A stretch of DNA of 64,000 nucleotides from Avena insularis (Eukaryota; Streptophyta; Magnoliopsida; Poales; Poaceae): contig CM042684.1 in NCBI GenBank assembly GCA_023614405.1, forward strand, positions 535,912,682 to 535,976,681, written 5' to 3'. The position numbers were made by a program, and so were the translations under genes. Under the pieces are notes generated by a model that did not search any database, had not been told where the DNA came from, and saw only the letters and a list, made by a program, of their open reading frames with translations. This document shows, piece by piece, positions 46,569-56,878 of the stretch. Within the stretch, counting starts at the first letter, position 1; the number at the start of each line of letters is the position of its first letter.

Positions 46569-49500
46569 ATGTTCTCGCTCGCCGTCATCCCCTCCATGCG
46601 TGCCATGGCTGCATCGAGCTTCCTCATCCTAATCGTCCTAGCAACAGCCACATCCGCCGACACTGTGAGTGAAATATCCAACGGGAGCTGCATCCCGGCC
46701 GAGAGGGTCGCCCTGCTCTCCTTCAAAGCCGGCATCACCAGGGACCCGGCAAATCGCCTTGTCTCGTGGCGGCAAGGACACCGCCACCACGACTGCTGCC
46801 GGTGGAGCGGCGTCACCTGCAGCAGCCGGACAGGCCACGTCGTCAAGCTCGACCTCCGCAACCCTTCTCCAACGGAGTATGAATTCCATGGTTTCAACGA
46901 TCCTCGGAGCCACTCGCTACGTGGAAAGGTATCTTTGTCGTTGCTTGCTCTCCGACATCTCAGGTATCTAGACCTGAGCATGAACACTCATCTCGGAGAT
47001 GCAATGGCTATGCCTGGATTTATCGGCTCTCTCCAGAGTTTGACGTATCTCAACCTCTCCAGCATGGGTTTTACTGGCACAATACCTCCTCAGCTAGGCA
47101 ACCTCTCCAAACTAGTACAACTTGACATAGCCAGTGAATACAGCTACAATTATCAATACTCAGAGGATATATCTTGGTTAGCGCGTCTCCACTCCCTAGA
47201 GCATCTTAATATGGCCGGTGTCAACCTAAGCAGAGTCGATGACTGGTTCCATACAGTCAACGCCCTTCCCAATTTGGTTGTACTGGTTCTCAGTTATTGT
47301 GGCCTTAGAAGAAGTAATGCCCCGTCATCACTTCTACTACAACACAACCTTACAGTTCTCGAGGAGCTTGACCTATCTAGTAACAATTTCAACGGTCTGG
47401 CTGCACCCAATTGGTTCTGGGATGTAAGTAGCCTCAAGAGTCTAAACTTAGAGGATTGTAATTTATCAGGAACGTTTCCTAACGAGCTGGGAAACTTGAC
47501 CTTGTTAGAGACCTTTGATATATCATTTAACTATATCAACGGGATGATGCCAGGAACACTGCAAAATATGTGCAATCTGAGCTCTTTAGATCTCAGCGGC
47601 AACAACATCAGCGGGGACATAAGAGAGGTGATAGATAGCATACCCAGATGTTCATGGAAGAATTTGCAAGAGTTGATTCTGGTTGGTGCAAACATCACTG
47701 GTTCAATACCCGTGGAGATTGGCATGCTTACAAATTTGATTTACTTGGACCTTTCAATGAATAACTTGGGCGGTACACTGCCCGCGGAGATTGGCACACT
47801 TACAAATTTGACTTACTTATACCTTTCAATGAATAACTTGGGCGGTACACTGCCGGCGGAGATTGGCAGACTTACAAATTTGACTTACTTATATCTTAAA
47901 AGAAACAACTTGAGTGGTTCAGTGCCTATGGAGATTGGCATGCTTACACAGTTGACAGACTTAAGCCTGAGAAACAACAACCTGAGTGGTCCGATTACTA
48001 AAGATCATTTATCCGGGTTGATGAATTTACGGTCCATTGATTTATCTTATAATAATTTGGAATTCACTATTGACTCGCATTGGGTACCTCAATTCAACTT
48101 GGATAGTGCATTCTTTTCATCTTGTCATTTGGGTCCCCAGTTTCCTAAATGGCTTCAATGGCAGAAGAGCATTAATTACCTTGATATTTCAAACACAAGT
48201 ATAATTGATAGCATCCCATATTGGTTCTGGAGTACCTTTTCTAATGCTACTTCTTTGGACATCTCCTTAAACCAACTTAGTGGTGAGTTACCACTCAGCC
48301 TGGAGTTCATGTCAGTGACTGTACTTTCAATGCAGTCAAATCTACTGACTGGTCTTATACCCAAGTTATCAAGAACAATTGAGGTATTGGACATATCCAG
48401 AAACTCTTTAAATGGATTTGTGCCAAATTTCCAAGCTCCACAACTCGAGGTTGCAATTATGTTTTCCAATTTTATAACCGGGACCATTCCAACGTCTATA
48501 TGTCGATTGGAAAAACTGCGGGCCTTAGATCTTTCCAACAATTTGCTTTCAATGGAACTTCCTGATTGTGGTGGAAAAGAGCAAGAACAATGGAACCCAC
48601 TGAACAAGAACTATCCAAGAGTCAATTCCACGAGTTCTTTCAGTTTGAAAATCACTACTCTCCTTTTAAGAAACAACAGTCTTTCAAGTGGATTTCCTTT
48701 GTTTCTACGTCAATGTGCAAGTCTTATGTTCCTCGACCTGGCTGAAAACAAGTTTACTGGAGAGTTACCTAGATGGATTAGCGAAGCCATGCCTAGTTTG
48801 GTCATGCTACGGCTAAGATCGAACAACTTTTCTGGTCATATTCCAATTGAATTAATTGGACTTCATCTTGTTCGTATTGTAGATCTATCCAATAATAACT
48901 TTTCTGGGGTCATACCACACTATCTAGAAAACTTAACAGCTTTGATCGGCAATACTACTGATAATTATGACCCTTTGGAAGATCCGTTTGGAGAATATTA
49001 CGATGAAGATGAAGGGAGTGTATCCACTTACTTTGGATCGTCTGGTGATAGCTTCTCGGTGGTGATAAAGGGACAAGTCCTTGAGTACAGGGAGAATACT
49101 CTATATTTGATGAGCATTGATTTATCTTGCAACAGTTTAACAGGGGAAATCCCAAAGGAAATAAGCTCTCTTGCCGGTCTCATAAGTTTAAATTTATCAT
49201 CAAACTTATTGAGTGGAAGTATCCCTTTTAAGATTGGCAACCTTCGATCACTGGAGTCCCTTGACTTATCAAAGAACAAACTTGGTGGTGAAATTCCTGG
49301 AGGACTGTCAGATTTGACATACTTGAGCTATCTAAACTTGTCATACAACAATCTGTCAGGAAGAATACCCTCAGGACATCAACTAGACACCCTCAAGGCA
49401 GATGATCCAGCTTCTATGTACATCGGTAATCCTGATCTTTGTGGAGATCCAGTTCGAAGGCAATGTCCTGGTCCTCCCGGAGATCCGCCGACCAATGAAG

Positions 49501-49721
49501 ATTCAGCAAGGTGGCACGAGGATGGTTTGTCTCAACTGGATTTCCTTCTAGGCTCAATTGTTGGTTTCGTGGCGGGCACTTGGATGGTATTTTGTGGGCT
49601 TCTCTTCATGAAGAGATGGAGGTATGCTTATTTTGGGCTACTCGACGAGCTATATGACAGGCTGTATGTCATCTCCGTTGTAACTTGGCGGAAATGGTTC
49701 AGGAGCACCGGCGTAAATTAA
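46569..49721 (+). CDS. LRR receptor-like protein (RLP), 1050 aa, intact
   Basis: Intronless gene for a plasma-membrane immune-type receptor of the Cf/Ve/EIX class: extracellular LRRs and one membrane helix, without a kinase. Order: signal peptide (residues 1-30); LRRNT with CIPAERVALLSFKAGI and DCCRWSGVTC (about 36-80); roughly 30 LRRs; an island region rich in Asp/Glu/Tyr (about 796-830) leading into SFSVVIKGQVLEYREN; last LRRs; LRRCT with NPDLCGDP; an acidic stretch; membrane helix about 992-1014 with GSIVGFVAG (two overlapping GxxxG, the motif used by RLPs to pair with the SOBIR1 kinase); and a 36-residue basic/aromatic tail. No break is seen. The frame is open to 46416, but Met 46569 (MFSLAV) or Met 46605 (MAASSF) best fits a signal peptide. 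Ligand unknown. Confidence 0.94.
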   Translation: MFSLAVIPSMRAMAASSFLILIVLATATSADTVSEISNGSCIPAERVALLSFKAGITRDPANRLVSWRQGHRHHDCCRWSGVTCSSRTGHVVKLDLRNPSPTEYEFHGFNDPRSHSLRGKVSLSLLALRHLRYLDLSMNTHLGDAMAMPGFIGSLQSLTYLNLSSMGFTGTIPPQLGNLSKLVQLDIASEYSYNYQYSEDISWLARLHSLEHLNMAGVNLSRVDDWFHTVNALPNLVVLVLSYCGLRRSNAPSSLLLQHNLTVLEELDLSSNNFNGLAAPNWFWDVSSLKSLNLEDCNLSGTFPNELGNLTLLETFDISFNYINGMMPGTLQNMCNLSSLDLSGNNISGDIREVIDSIPRCSWKNLQELILVGANITGSIPVEIGMLTNLIYLDLSMNNLGGTLPAEIGTLTNLTYLYLSMNNLGGTLPAEIGRLTNLTYLYLKRNNLSGSVPMEIGMLTQLTDLSLRNNNLSGPITKDHLSGLMNLRSIDLSYNNLEFTIDSHWVPQFNLDSAFFSSCHLGPQFPKWLQWQKSINYLDISNTSIIDSIPYWFWSTFSNATSLDISLNQLSGELPLSLEFMSVTVLSMQSNLLTGLIPKLSRTIEVLDISRNSLNGFVPNFQAPQLEVAIMFSNFITGTIPTSICRLEKLRALDLSNNLLSMELPDCGGKEQEQWNPLNKNYPRVNSTSSFSLKITTLLLRNNSLSSGFPLFLRQCASLMFLDLAENKFTGELPRWISEAMPSLVMLRLRSNNFSGHIPIELIGLHLVRIVDLSNNNFSGVIPHYLENLTALIGNTTDNYDPLEDPFGEYYDEDEGSVSTYFGSSGDSFSVVIKGQVLEYRENTLYLMSIDLSCNSLTGEIPKEISSLAGLISLNLSSNLLSGSIPFKIGNLRSLESLDLSKNKLGGEIPGGLSDLTYLSYLNLSYNNLSGRIPSGHQLDTLKADDPASMYIGNPDLCGDPVRRQCPGPPGDPPTNEDSARWHEDGLSQLDFLLGSIVGFVAGTWMVFCGLLFMKRWRYAYFGLLDELYDRLYVISVVTWRKWFRSTGVN
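47715..47930 (+). repeat. Three tandem 72-bp LRR units within the receptor gene
   Basis: GAGATTGGCA recurs at exactly 72-base spacing at 47715, 47787, 47859 and 47931. Units 1 and 2 differ at about six bases. Unit 3 matches in its first half. Each encodes one 24-residue LRR (EIGxLTNLTYLYLSMNNLGG). Confidence 0.93.
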
Positions 49722-49877
49722 GCAAGAATTACAGGGGTAGTTGCTCCATACAAAGTTGCTGCTACTCGAATAAGGGGGTTCCGTGTAGAAGTTACTGCTA
49801 TGTTGTGTTGTCAAACACTTTGTCACCGAGAATAGCAGACTACTACAACGTATGCCTTACGGTTTTCTCTCTTGTAA

Positions 49878-49883
49878 AATAAA
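49878..49883 (+). terminator. Polyadenylation signal of the receptor gene
   Basis: AATAAA about 155 bases after the stop codon, followed by T/G-rich DNA. A plausible 3' end signal. Confidence 0.5.
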
Positions 49884-50846
49884 TGTAGTATATGTTTATT
49901 GTATACCACCGTGGGATATTATTTGGAATCATTTGTATTGTAAATGGATGTTTTGGACCATGCATGAGATATATGGAGTTCATTTTCTTTGCTGGTGTGT
50001 TTTTATTACTTGCGGTGAAACAGATTTTCTCATGTTGCTGGTGTGTTTTTTTACCTATCTGAATTTACAACTTGTACTCTATGCTACGCTAGTCTTAACC
50101 CCATTTCTGCAATGCCATGATTTACAACTGTTCTTCCCCGTTCAGAGTAGCACTTAACTCGTAATTCATGCTGGACATACATATATATGCCACGGATCGG
50201 AAGGAGAACCGCTGGACATAATGCTTTCGCTGGACATACACGTCATGCCCAAAGCATGTTCTAATTGGCGTAAATATAGTAGGGGACTTAAATTTGAACA
50301 CATGCATATTTAGGCCCTCCTCATCATCTCACATCTCTTCCCGGTCAAGTTGAGAGTTACCGACACTGCACACAGTTTATTCCATTGATTGATTGATTGA
50401 TATTATCTCTCTTTTGAAATAGATAAAATGTTTTACTCCTTTCGATCCATATTGTACAAAAACATGTGTAACTCGTTCAAAAATGTGTATTTGCCAAGAG
50501 TTCTACTTTATGTTTTTGTTGCCTCCATCCACCATTCCACCGTGAGGCTGTGATGGGGTTCTACCCTTGGCAATGACTCGTTCTACTGCCTTCGCTGATC
50601 ATGGTACTCAATGCCTCATCTTCATAGATTTTCAAGGGAGAAAGCGACTTTGTCTTCTTACAATTCTTGGGTAGAGTAAGGACGACGACCAGAAGAAAGA
50701 TAACAAGGGTGCTTATGGTGATCACAAAAGAGAGCCGAGTTTAATTGTACTCCAGATTGCTGTGTCGTGGTTCAAGTCTCGAAGCATGTATTCACGTAAT
50801 GTTACAACCATTTGATCAATATTTCTATGTACTTTGCTATTTTGTA
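49884..50846. other. Intergenic, no gene recognised
   Basis: AT-rich, with only short random frames. Confidence 0.5.
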
Positions 50847-50927
50847 CTACCTCTGTCCAAAATATAAAACGTTTGGTTAGGCTGTTTTAGCTTACAAAAA
50901 CATCTTATATTTTAGAACGGATGAAGA
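50847..50927. mobile_element. Degenerate Stowaway-like MITE
   Basis: About 80 bp. Ends CTACCTCTGTCCAAAATATA and TCTTATATTTTAGAACGGAT are diverged inverted copies of the Stowaway terminus. TA precedes the left end. Confidence 0.6.
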
Positions 50928-50949
50928 AGCATATAATTAACTGAAACCT

Positions 50950-51044
50950 GAAACACAATGGAGACAGAGCCTGTTGCAGGTGGGGACGAAACTGAAGCGT
51001 GAAACACAATGGAGGAAGAGCCTGTTGCAGGTGGAAGCAAAGCT
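50950..51044. repeat. 51-bp tandem duplication
   Basis: GAAACACAATGGAG followed by AGAGCCTGTTGCAGGTGG at 50950 and again at 51001, with a few differences. Confidence 0.8.
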
Positions 51045-51311
51045 TGCTGGTGAAGTTGATTGATGGCAGTAGATTTTCTTTCATCTCATTGTCGAATGTA
51101 GTGATACTGGCATATATCAAGATTCACTAAAGTGGAGAAGATAACGTTGTGTGACAATAATATGATGTGATGTGGTGCCAGTGTACATAGAGACACAACT
51201 GAGGGCATTGGAAGCGAGATGGAGGAAGAGGGTGCGTGGAGAGAATAAGAGCCTGTGGTTTATATTTAGAGCTGCGACAAAAAAAATGTGTATTTCATCT
51301 ATAACAATATC

Positions 51312-51556
51312 TGCTTTTTGACTAGTGGAAAGGACTAGTCAAGAGGACTAGTGCAATCCATTTATACATTTCAATACCCCCTCCTAAACGTGGACACAGA
51401 GAGGTCAACAACAATTTTAGGATAAATTGCGAAAGCCAGGACACGAACTTGAGACCTTAGACTCTGATACCATATTAAGCTTTATGCACTAGCCAACGCA
51501 ACCAACAGTCCGAACTGATGGAAAGGGCTAGTGCAATTCACTTATACACTTCAACA
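51312..51556 (-). mobile_element. TRIM-like miniature LTR retrotransposon (probable)
   Basis: Read on the minus strand: a short LTR (from TGTTGAAGTGTATAAG at 51556 to about 51480), then TGGTATCAGAGT (51472-51461, initiator tRNA-Met primer-binding site type), about 85 bases of internal DNA, a purine tract AGGAGGGGGTA, and a second diverged LTR (from 51376, TGAAATGTATAAATGGATTG, to about 51312). Both LTR-like ends share the GCACTAG(C/T)CC and CTTTCCA strings. No coding capacity. LTR borders are uncertain. Confidence 0.6.
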
Positions 51557-51673
51557 GTAGTCAACGATAAGCTACTTAGATCTTGCGCACAAAGGTGAGT
51601 GACATGCTGTTCGAGACTATGAAGTACAATAACAGCGTAGTTGCAGAGTGGTGACCTCTCCTTGCATGACATC

Positions 51674-51797
51674 AAGGTGAAGGTGAAATAAGACGGTGAA
51701 TGTATTGCTAGGAGGTGAAATAAGACGGTTAACGTATTTTTAAAAAAGCACAACATTAAGGTGAAGTGAAATAAAACGGTGAATGTATTGCTAGGAG
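51674..51797. repeat. Short repeats, GGTGAAATAAGACGGT family
   Basis: Three imperfect copies of GTGAAATAA(G/A)ACGGT, two of them followed by GAATGTATTGCTAGGAG. Confidence 0.75.
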
Positions 51798-51964
51798 ATC
51801 GAATTGAGAACTCGTAGCAGCGCACTGGCATTTAACTAGTGTCATTAAAATAGATATATCTAGCACTAAAACATGTCTAAATACATTCATTTTAGTGACA
51901 AGTAATATGGATAAGAGAGGAAATAGTTGTTTTTGTATATTGACTACTAAAATGAGGGTGAATA
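51798..51964. other. Spacer with half a Stowaway-like sequence
   Basis: CTAGCACTAAAACATGTCTA to about 51920 resembles the right half of a Stowaway MITE. The left half is not recognisable. Confidence 0.35.
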
Positions 51965-52210
51965 CACTAGTAGAAAACAGGCCATCCGTTCGCGCCCCCT
52001 CAGAGCATTTGTCCCGGTTGCAACCGGGACTAATGCTGGCACGCGTCCCGGTTCGAGCAGACACGGGGCCCGGAGGCATGCGTTCCGGTTGGTAAGGGGG
52101 CATACGTCCCGGTTGGTGGCTCCAACCGGGACTAAAGGTTTGGCGACAGCCACGTGGCGTGGCACACACCTTTAGTCCCGGTTGGTGGCTCCAACCGGGA
52201 CGTATGCTCC
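51965..52210 (+). repeat. CACTA-2 5' terminus with GTCCCGGTTG repeats
   Basis: Terminal CACTAGTAG followed by direct and inverted copies of TTTAGTCCCGGTTGG / CCAACCGGGACTAAAG, including hairpin pairs with GTGGCT loops at 52111-52138 and 52171-52202. It is unlike the AACCGGTGTTAAAG repeats of CACTA-1. Confidence 0.87.
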
Positions 52211-52217
52211 CGCCCTC

Positions 52218-52223
52218 TATAAA
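52218..52223 (+). promoter_or_regulatory. TATA box of CACTA-2 transposase
   Basis: TATAAA after the last subterminal repeat. The leader to the ATG at 52547 ends in TGATGCAG, suggesting a spliced 5' UTR as in CACTA-1. Confidence 0.65.
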
Positions 52224-52546
52224 TGCAACGCCCCAGCCCCCTCTTTCTCCACTCTGTTTTTTCTCTTGGTGGAAGGTGTGAGGGGTGTGCTAGTTTTTTC
52301 TCCCCAATGCATGCATTCAAGGTGTTTGATGAAATCTTTGAGTGAATAATCCCGTTCAATTTCTCATAGAACAAAAATATAGAAGGTGTCCGAGAGCACT
52401 TGAGCTTTCTCCTCTTTATTTCCCTCGATCGAGGTTAGCAATCTTATATTTTCTCTGTCATTGATACAATGCCTGTGTCGATGTGAATTGGTCATTTCAC
52501 TATTTATGATGTCCTGTTTTTTGATAAACTTACTTATATGATGCAG

Positions 52547-54256
52547 ATGAACGGTCGGGAATGGATGTACGGTGACCGGAGCATAGCCGGGTATATGAAA
52601 GGCGTGGATAAATTTATCGATGTGGCTACGGCAAACAAAGAGAATGGTTTTACACGTTGTCCATGTGTTCAATGTCGGAACAACAAGGAGTACTCTTCCT
52701 CGAAAATCATTCGCGGCCACCTGATTATGAAAGGTTTCATGCCCAACTATAATTGCTGGACCAAGCACGGGAAAAGAGGGGTTATGATGGAAGATGGTGA
52801 AGAATAAGATGATGATAACAACTATCATCATATGTTTCCTGCATACAGTGATACTGCAATGGAAGAAAATGGAGAGGAAGGAGGTGAAGAACAGGCATCA
52901 GATGAGCCGGCTGATAAACTTGGTAGGGTCATTTCTGAAGCAAAGCGAGACTGTGAAACAGAAAATGAGAAGTTAAAGTTAGAGGACATGTTACAAGATC
53001 ACAAGAAATTGTTGTACCCAAATTGTGAAGATGGCAGCACAAAGCTCGGTACCACACTGGAATTGTTGTGATGGAAGGCAGAGTGTGGTCTAACTGACTC
53101 CTCATTTGAAAAGATGCTGAAAATAATGAAGCCGAAGTTTCCAAAACATAACGAACTTCCCGTGAGTACCTACGAAGCAAAGAAGACTCTTTGTCCTCTA
53201 GGATTATATGTGCAAAAGATACATGCATGCATTAATGACTGCATCCTCTACCGCGGTAAGGAGTATGAGAATTTAGATAAATGCCCGGTATGCAATGCGT
53301 TGCGGTATAAAATCAGACGAGATGACCCTGGTGATGTTGAGGGAGAGCCCCTCTGGAAGAGGGTTCCTGCTAAGGTTATGTGGTATGCTCCTATAATACC
53401 AAGGTTGAAACACATGTTCAGAAACAAAGAACATGCCAGGTTGTTGCGATGGCACAAAGAAGACCGTAAGAAAGACGGTAAGTTGAGACACCCTGCTGAT
53501 GGGTCATAGTGGAGAAAAATCGAGAGAGACTTCCCAGACTTTGCAGGTGACGCGAGGAACTTATGGTTTGGTCTAAGTACGGATGGCATGAATCCTTTTG
53601 GGGAGCAGAGCTGCAGTCACAGCACCTGGCCCGTGACTCTATGTATCTACAACCTGCCTCCTTGGTTGTGCATGAAGCGTAAGTTCATTATGATGCTAGT
53701 GCTCATCCAATGCCCGAAGCAACCGGGCAACGACATTGATGTGTATCTTAGGCCATTAGTTGAAGAACTCTTACAGTTGTGAGGCAAACCAGGTGTACGT
53801 GCGTGGGATGAGAACAAACAGGAGCCATTTGATCTACGAGGGTTGTTATTCGTAACCATTAATGATTGGTCTGCTCTTAGTAACCTTTCAGGACAGACAA
53901 ACAAGGGATATAAGGCATGCACACACTGTTTAGATAAGACTGAAGGTACATATTTGCATAAATGCAAGAAGGTTGTGTACCTAACGAATCGACGATTTCT
54001 TCCGACCAATCATCCCGTAAGAAAGAAAGGCAAGCATTTCAAAGGTGAGGTAGATCACCGGAAGAAGCCTGAACTCCCTGCTGGTGATGATGTATTTGGT
54101 ATGGTCAAGGACATAGAAGTAATCTTTGGAAAGGGTCCCGACGGTCAATCAGTTCCGAACGACGTCGCTACAGGACACGCACCCATGTGGAAGAAGAAAT
54201 CTATATTTTGGGAGCTGCCATATTGGAAAGTCCTGCGTGTCCGCTCTTCAATGCAA
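52547..54256 (+). pseudogene. CACTA-2 TNP2 transposase, N-terminal part
   Basis: Begins MNGREWMYGDRSIAGY (Transpos_assoc domain with CPCVQCRNN), stops at 52805, and continues in pieces: 52832-53071, 53114-53509 (Cys-rich KIHACINDCILYRGKEYENL and RDDPGDVEGEPLWKR-like segment), 53588-53782, and 53843-54250 (WSALSNLSGQTNKGYKACTH, then FGKGP and FWELPYWKVL). Five or more breaks. At about 54250, in the codons that should continue into DVMHVTKNV, it fuses to the 668-bp repeat, losing the rest of the transposase and everything equivalent to CACTA-1 13490-17750. Confidence 0.88.
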
Positions 54257-54940
54257 GTTGAGCAAGGCTTGGCCCCGAGCTAAGAATCTTCATGCCCGTT
54301 GTTCGACAAAGTTTGACGATAGTTTAAAATGGGGATAAAAAATAAAAAAAGATCGAAACAGTGCGAAACCTTCGCGTGGTGTTATATTATGTGACATAGT
54401 TAGAAGGAAAAATCTCAAACTTAGTATATTGATTATGTCTCAAAAAAACCTTCACAAAATGACCTATCTCATTCGAGGTTTCTTGGCTTTCGGGTCAAAT
54501 GACCAATGTTATGGCTAGAATCAAGGCATAGTTTGTGATAATGTGGCCATATTGTGCATACATGTGCACCGTGGCATGACAAACAATATTGCAAGAGGAA
54601 GTTTTCCTTTCTGTCGCACCAAAAAGGCATTTTCTATTTTCCAAGCATAAAAAACGGACGGTTTTGTGAAGCAACCACCAAATGGCTAATTCAAAAAACC
54701 ACCACCACATTTTACAAAAATACTAGACCACCTTATATGGACAATGTACCAACAGGGGGATCTGAAACCTTTCCGTCCACCTCTGGTGAAAAAGACAAAT
54801 TCCTGCCGAATCGGTAGGAAGTGGGTCAGATATGAACCACACTTACATGATACGATGCTCATGATTTTTTACAAAAATCATTTTTAGGTTCACAGTATGC
54901 TATTTTATCAAAAATCCAATGCAAGTTGAGCGAGGCTTGG
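54250..54940 (+). repeat. Single 668-bp repeat unit in CACTA-2
   Basis: From ATGCAAGTTGAGCAAGGC to GCGAGGCTTGG, one unit plus about 22 bases of overlap, closely matching the array at 16091-18445. Its left border joins transposase coding across a shared TCAAT/CCAAT-type string. Confidence 0.92.
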
Positions 54941-55337
54941 TCAGATTCAAGTGTATACAAAAGATGCGGCATTTAAATATCCAAACAATTCAAAAATGGT
55001 AATACAAAATAAAATATGATTTTCTCTAATAAAATAGGGTTAGATTCCTTTTTAGATGCTTAATATTTCTTATGTTCAAAGTTTTAGGATTTGACAATTT
55101 ATTTTTGGTTGAATTGAATAATCAAAAAATTTATATGTAAGTGTTTTAATCATTTTGAAAATTTTCATCTAAAGTAAATATAAAATGCTTTTACATGAAT
55201 GGATAGATATTATTTTTCTGAAAATTATGATATATTATTCATATTTTCCGAGTTGAAATGAATAAGATATGAATTTTCTAAATTCATATCCTATTTTTTG
55301 AATTATAAATGCCCCCACCCCTTTAATGCATGAAATA
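54941..55337. other. AT-rich CACTA internal spacer, copy 2
   Basis: Near-identical to 18446-18845. No gene. Confidence 0.75.
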
Positions 55338-55462
55338 AATGCCCCCCTTTAACAACGGTTCCAGCCACGAACCGGTGTTAAAGGGGCGATTTATTCGTTT
55401 CATACAAGACACTTCTTTAACACTGGTTCCTGGCTGGAACCGGTGTTAAAGGGGGGTATAAA
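55338..55462 (+). promoter_or_regulatory. Internal CACTA promoter, copy 2
   Basis: Two inverted pairs of TTTAACA(C/A)CGGTTCC / GAACCGGTGTTAAAGG (55347-55386 and 55424-55450), then TATAAA at 55457-55462. It has one pair more than copy 1, so CACTA-1 lost about 65 bases here or CACTA-2 gained them. Confidence 0.7.
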
Positions 55463-56878
55463 TGCGGGCGCGTTCCTCTTCCTCCCCCCAGCCAGATTGA
55501 TCGAGCGCAAAGAGGAGCGCGCAGAGAGCAGAGCCGCGGCGGAGGAGCAGAGCAGAGCCGCCACGTGACCGGACCTGCTGCTCGCCGTACCACCACGTCC
55601 GCCATCAGCGTCCAGGTCATCGGTCGCCCCGCCACTGCTGGTTACCATCACTGGCTGCAGCGCGGCCAAAGAACTCTCGGGAGCGGCGCCTCCGCCCGTC
55701 CACTCGCGGCGAGCCTCCGGCCAGCTCCGCGCGCCACCACTTGCCGTCGACCCTGCCGTCCTCGCCCGGTGTCGCGCGCCACTCCCCGCCGACCCCGTCG
55801 GCCGACCCCGCCGGTAGTAGTGTTATTAATTAGTTATAATTAAGTGTGTATATTGTATTATTATTAAGTTTGTTATTGGAATTTTGTTATAATTAGTTAT
55901 ATTGTAGTTATTATTAGAATTTTGTTATTGTACTAAGTTTAGGGTTAGTATTAGTTTAGGGTTAGTATTAGTTTAGGGTTATTATATGTGGATTCGAAAT
56001 AGATTTCTACTTGTTATTGTATTATTAGTAGTTTAGTGTTAGTATTAGTTTAGGGTTTATTTAGTTTAGGGTTATTAGTTTAGGGTTTATTTAGTTTAGG
56101 GTTATTTAGTTTAGGGTTATTTATTTAGTGTAGTTTAGTGTATTTAGTTTAGGGTTATTTAGTGTATTTTATAGTTAGTATTAGTTTAGGGTCGTCACCT
56201 CGCTGCTGCATAGCGTGCCGCCGTTGTCGTTAACGTCGCTCCGGTGACCCCTAGGTAGTGGCGCCGCCCGTTTTAGGTAGGCCGCATCACGCTAAGGCGA
56301 ACCCGCTACCTCGCGCGCCCTAGGGTTTGGACCCCTCTCATATGCATACGAGATTTCTTCGAATTAGGGTTTGGACCCCTTGGAACTCGTTTAAAATGAT
56401 CAAGCATCCTTAGGGTTTTAATTTCATTTGTGTATTTATTTGTGTATTTTTGTATGAATAATATGTATATTTGTGTATGAATCCAAGTCCAGTTGAATGT
56501 TTACTCTCTTACTCTAGATAATATTATGCCGTCGACCCTGACCTCCTCTGTCCTCGCCGAGCCCACGTCGTGCTGGTTCGAACGCACACCCCCACGCATG
56601 CCGGCCCCGCTCTCGCCCTAGCGCCGCCACCTCTCGTTGTCAATATAGCATTATAATAACCATGCTATGTTAACCAACTTTCATGACAAGTTAATGAGAA
56701 GAGGTAAATGTACCCTCTCATATGAATCGGGGGTTTCTCCGAATTAGGGTTTGAAATGACCAAGCATGTATTAGGGTTACATTTCAATACTTTTAACCTG
56801 TCATATCATCATCTTTGCTCGAGCATTTCAATAGACGTATTACTGATATTTGTGTGATCATATTTTGTTTTAAAAACT
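55463..56878 (+). other. Leader exon and 5' UTR intron of second gene, copy 2
   Basis: Same layout as 18899-20264: GC-rich leader, long AT-rich intron, AAACT then ATG at 56879. The acceptor is altered (TTTTAAAAACT instead of TTTTAGAAACT), so splicing would be damaged here. Confidence 0.55.
55938..56190 (+). repeat. Degenerate TTTAGGG repeat cluster, copy 2
   Basis: About ten TTTAGGG heptamers with TTA-rich spacers, matching 19318-19575 with small indels. Confidence 0.8.
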
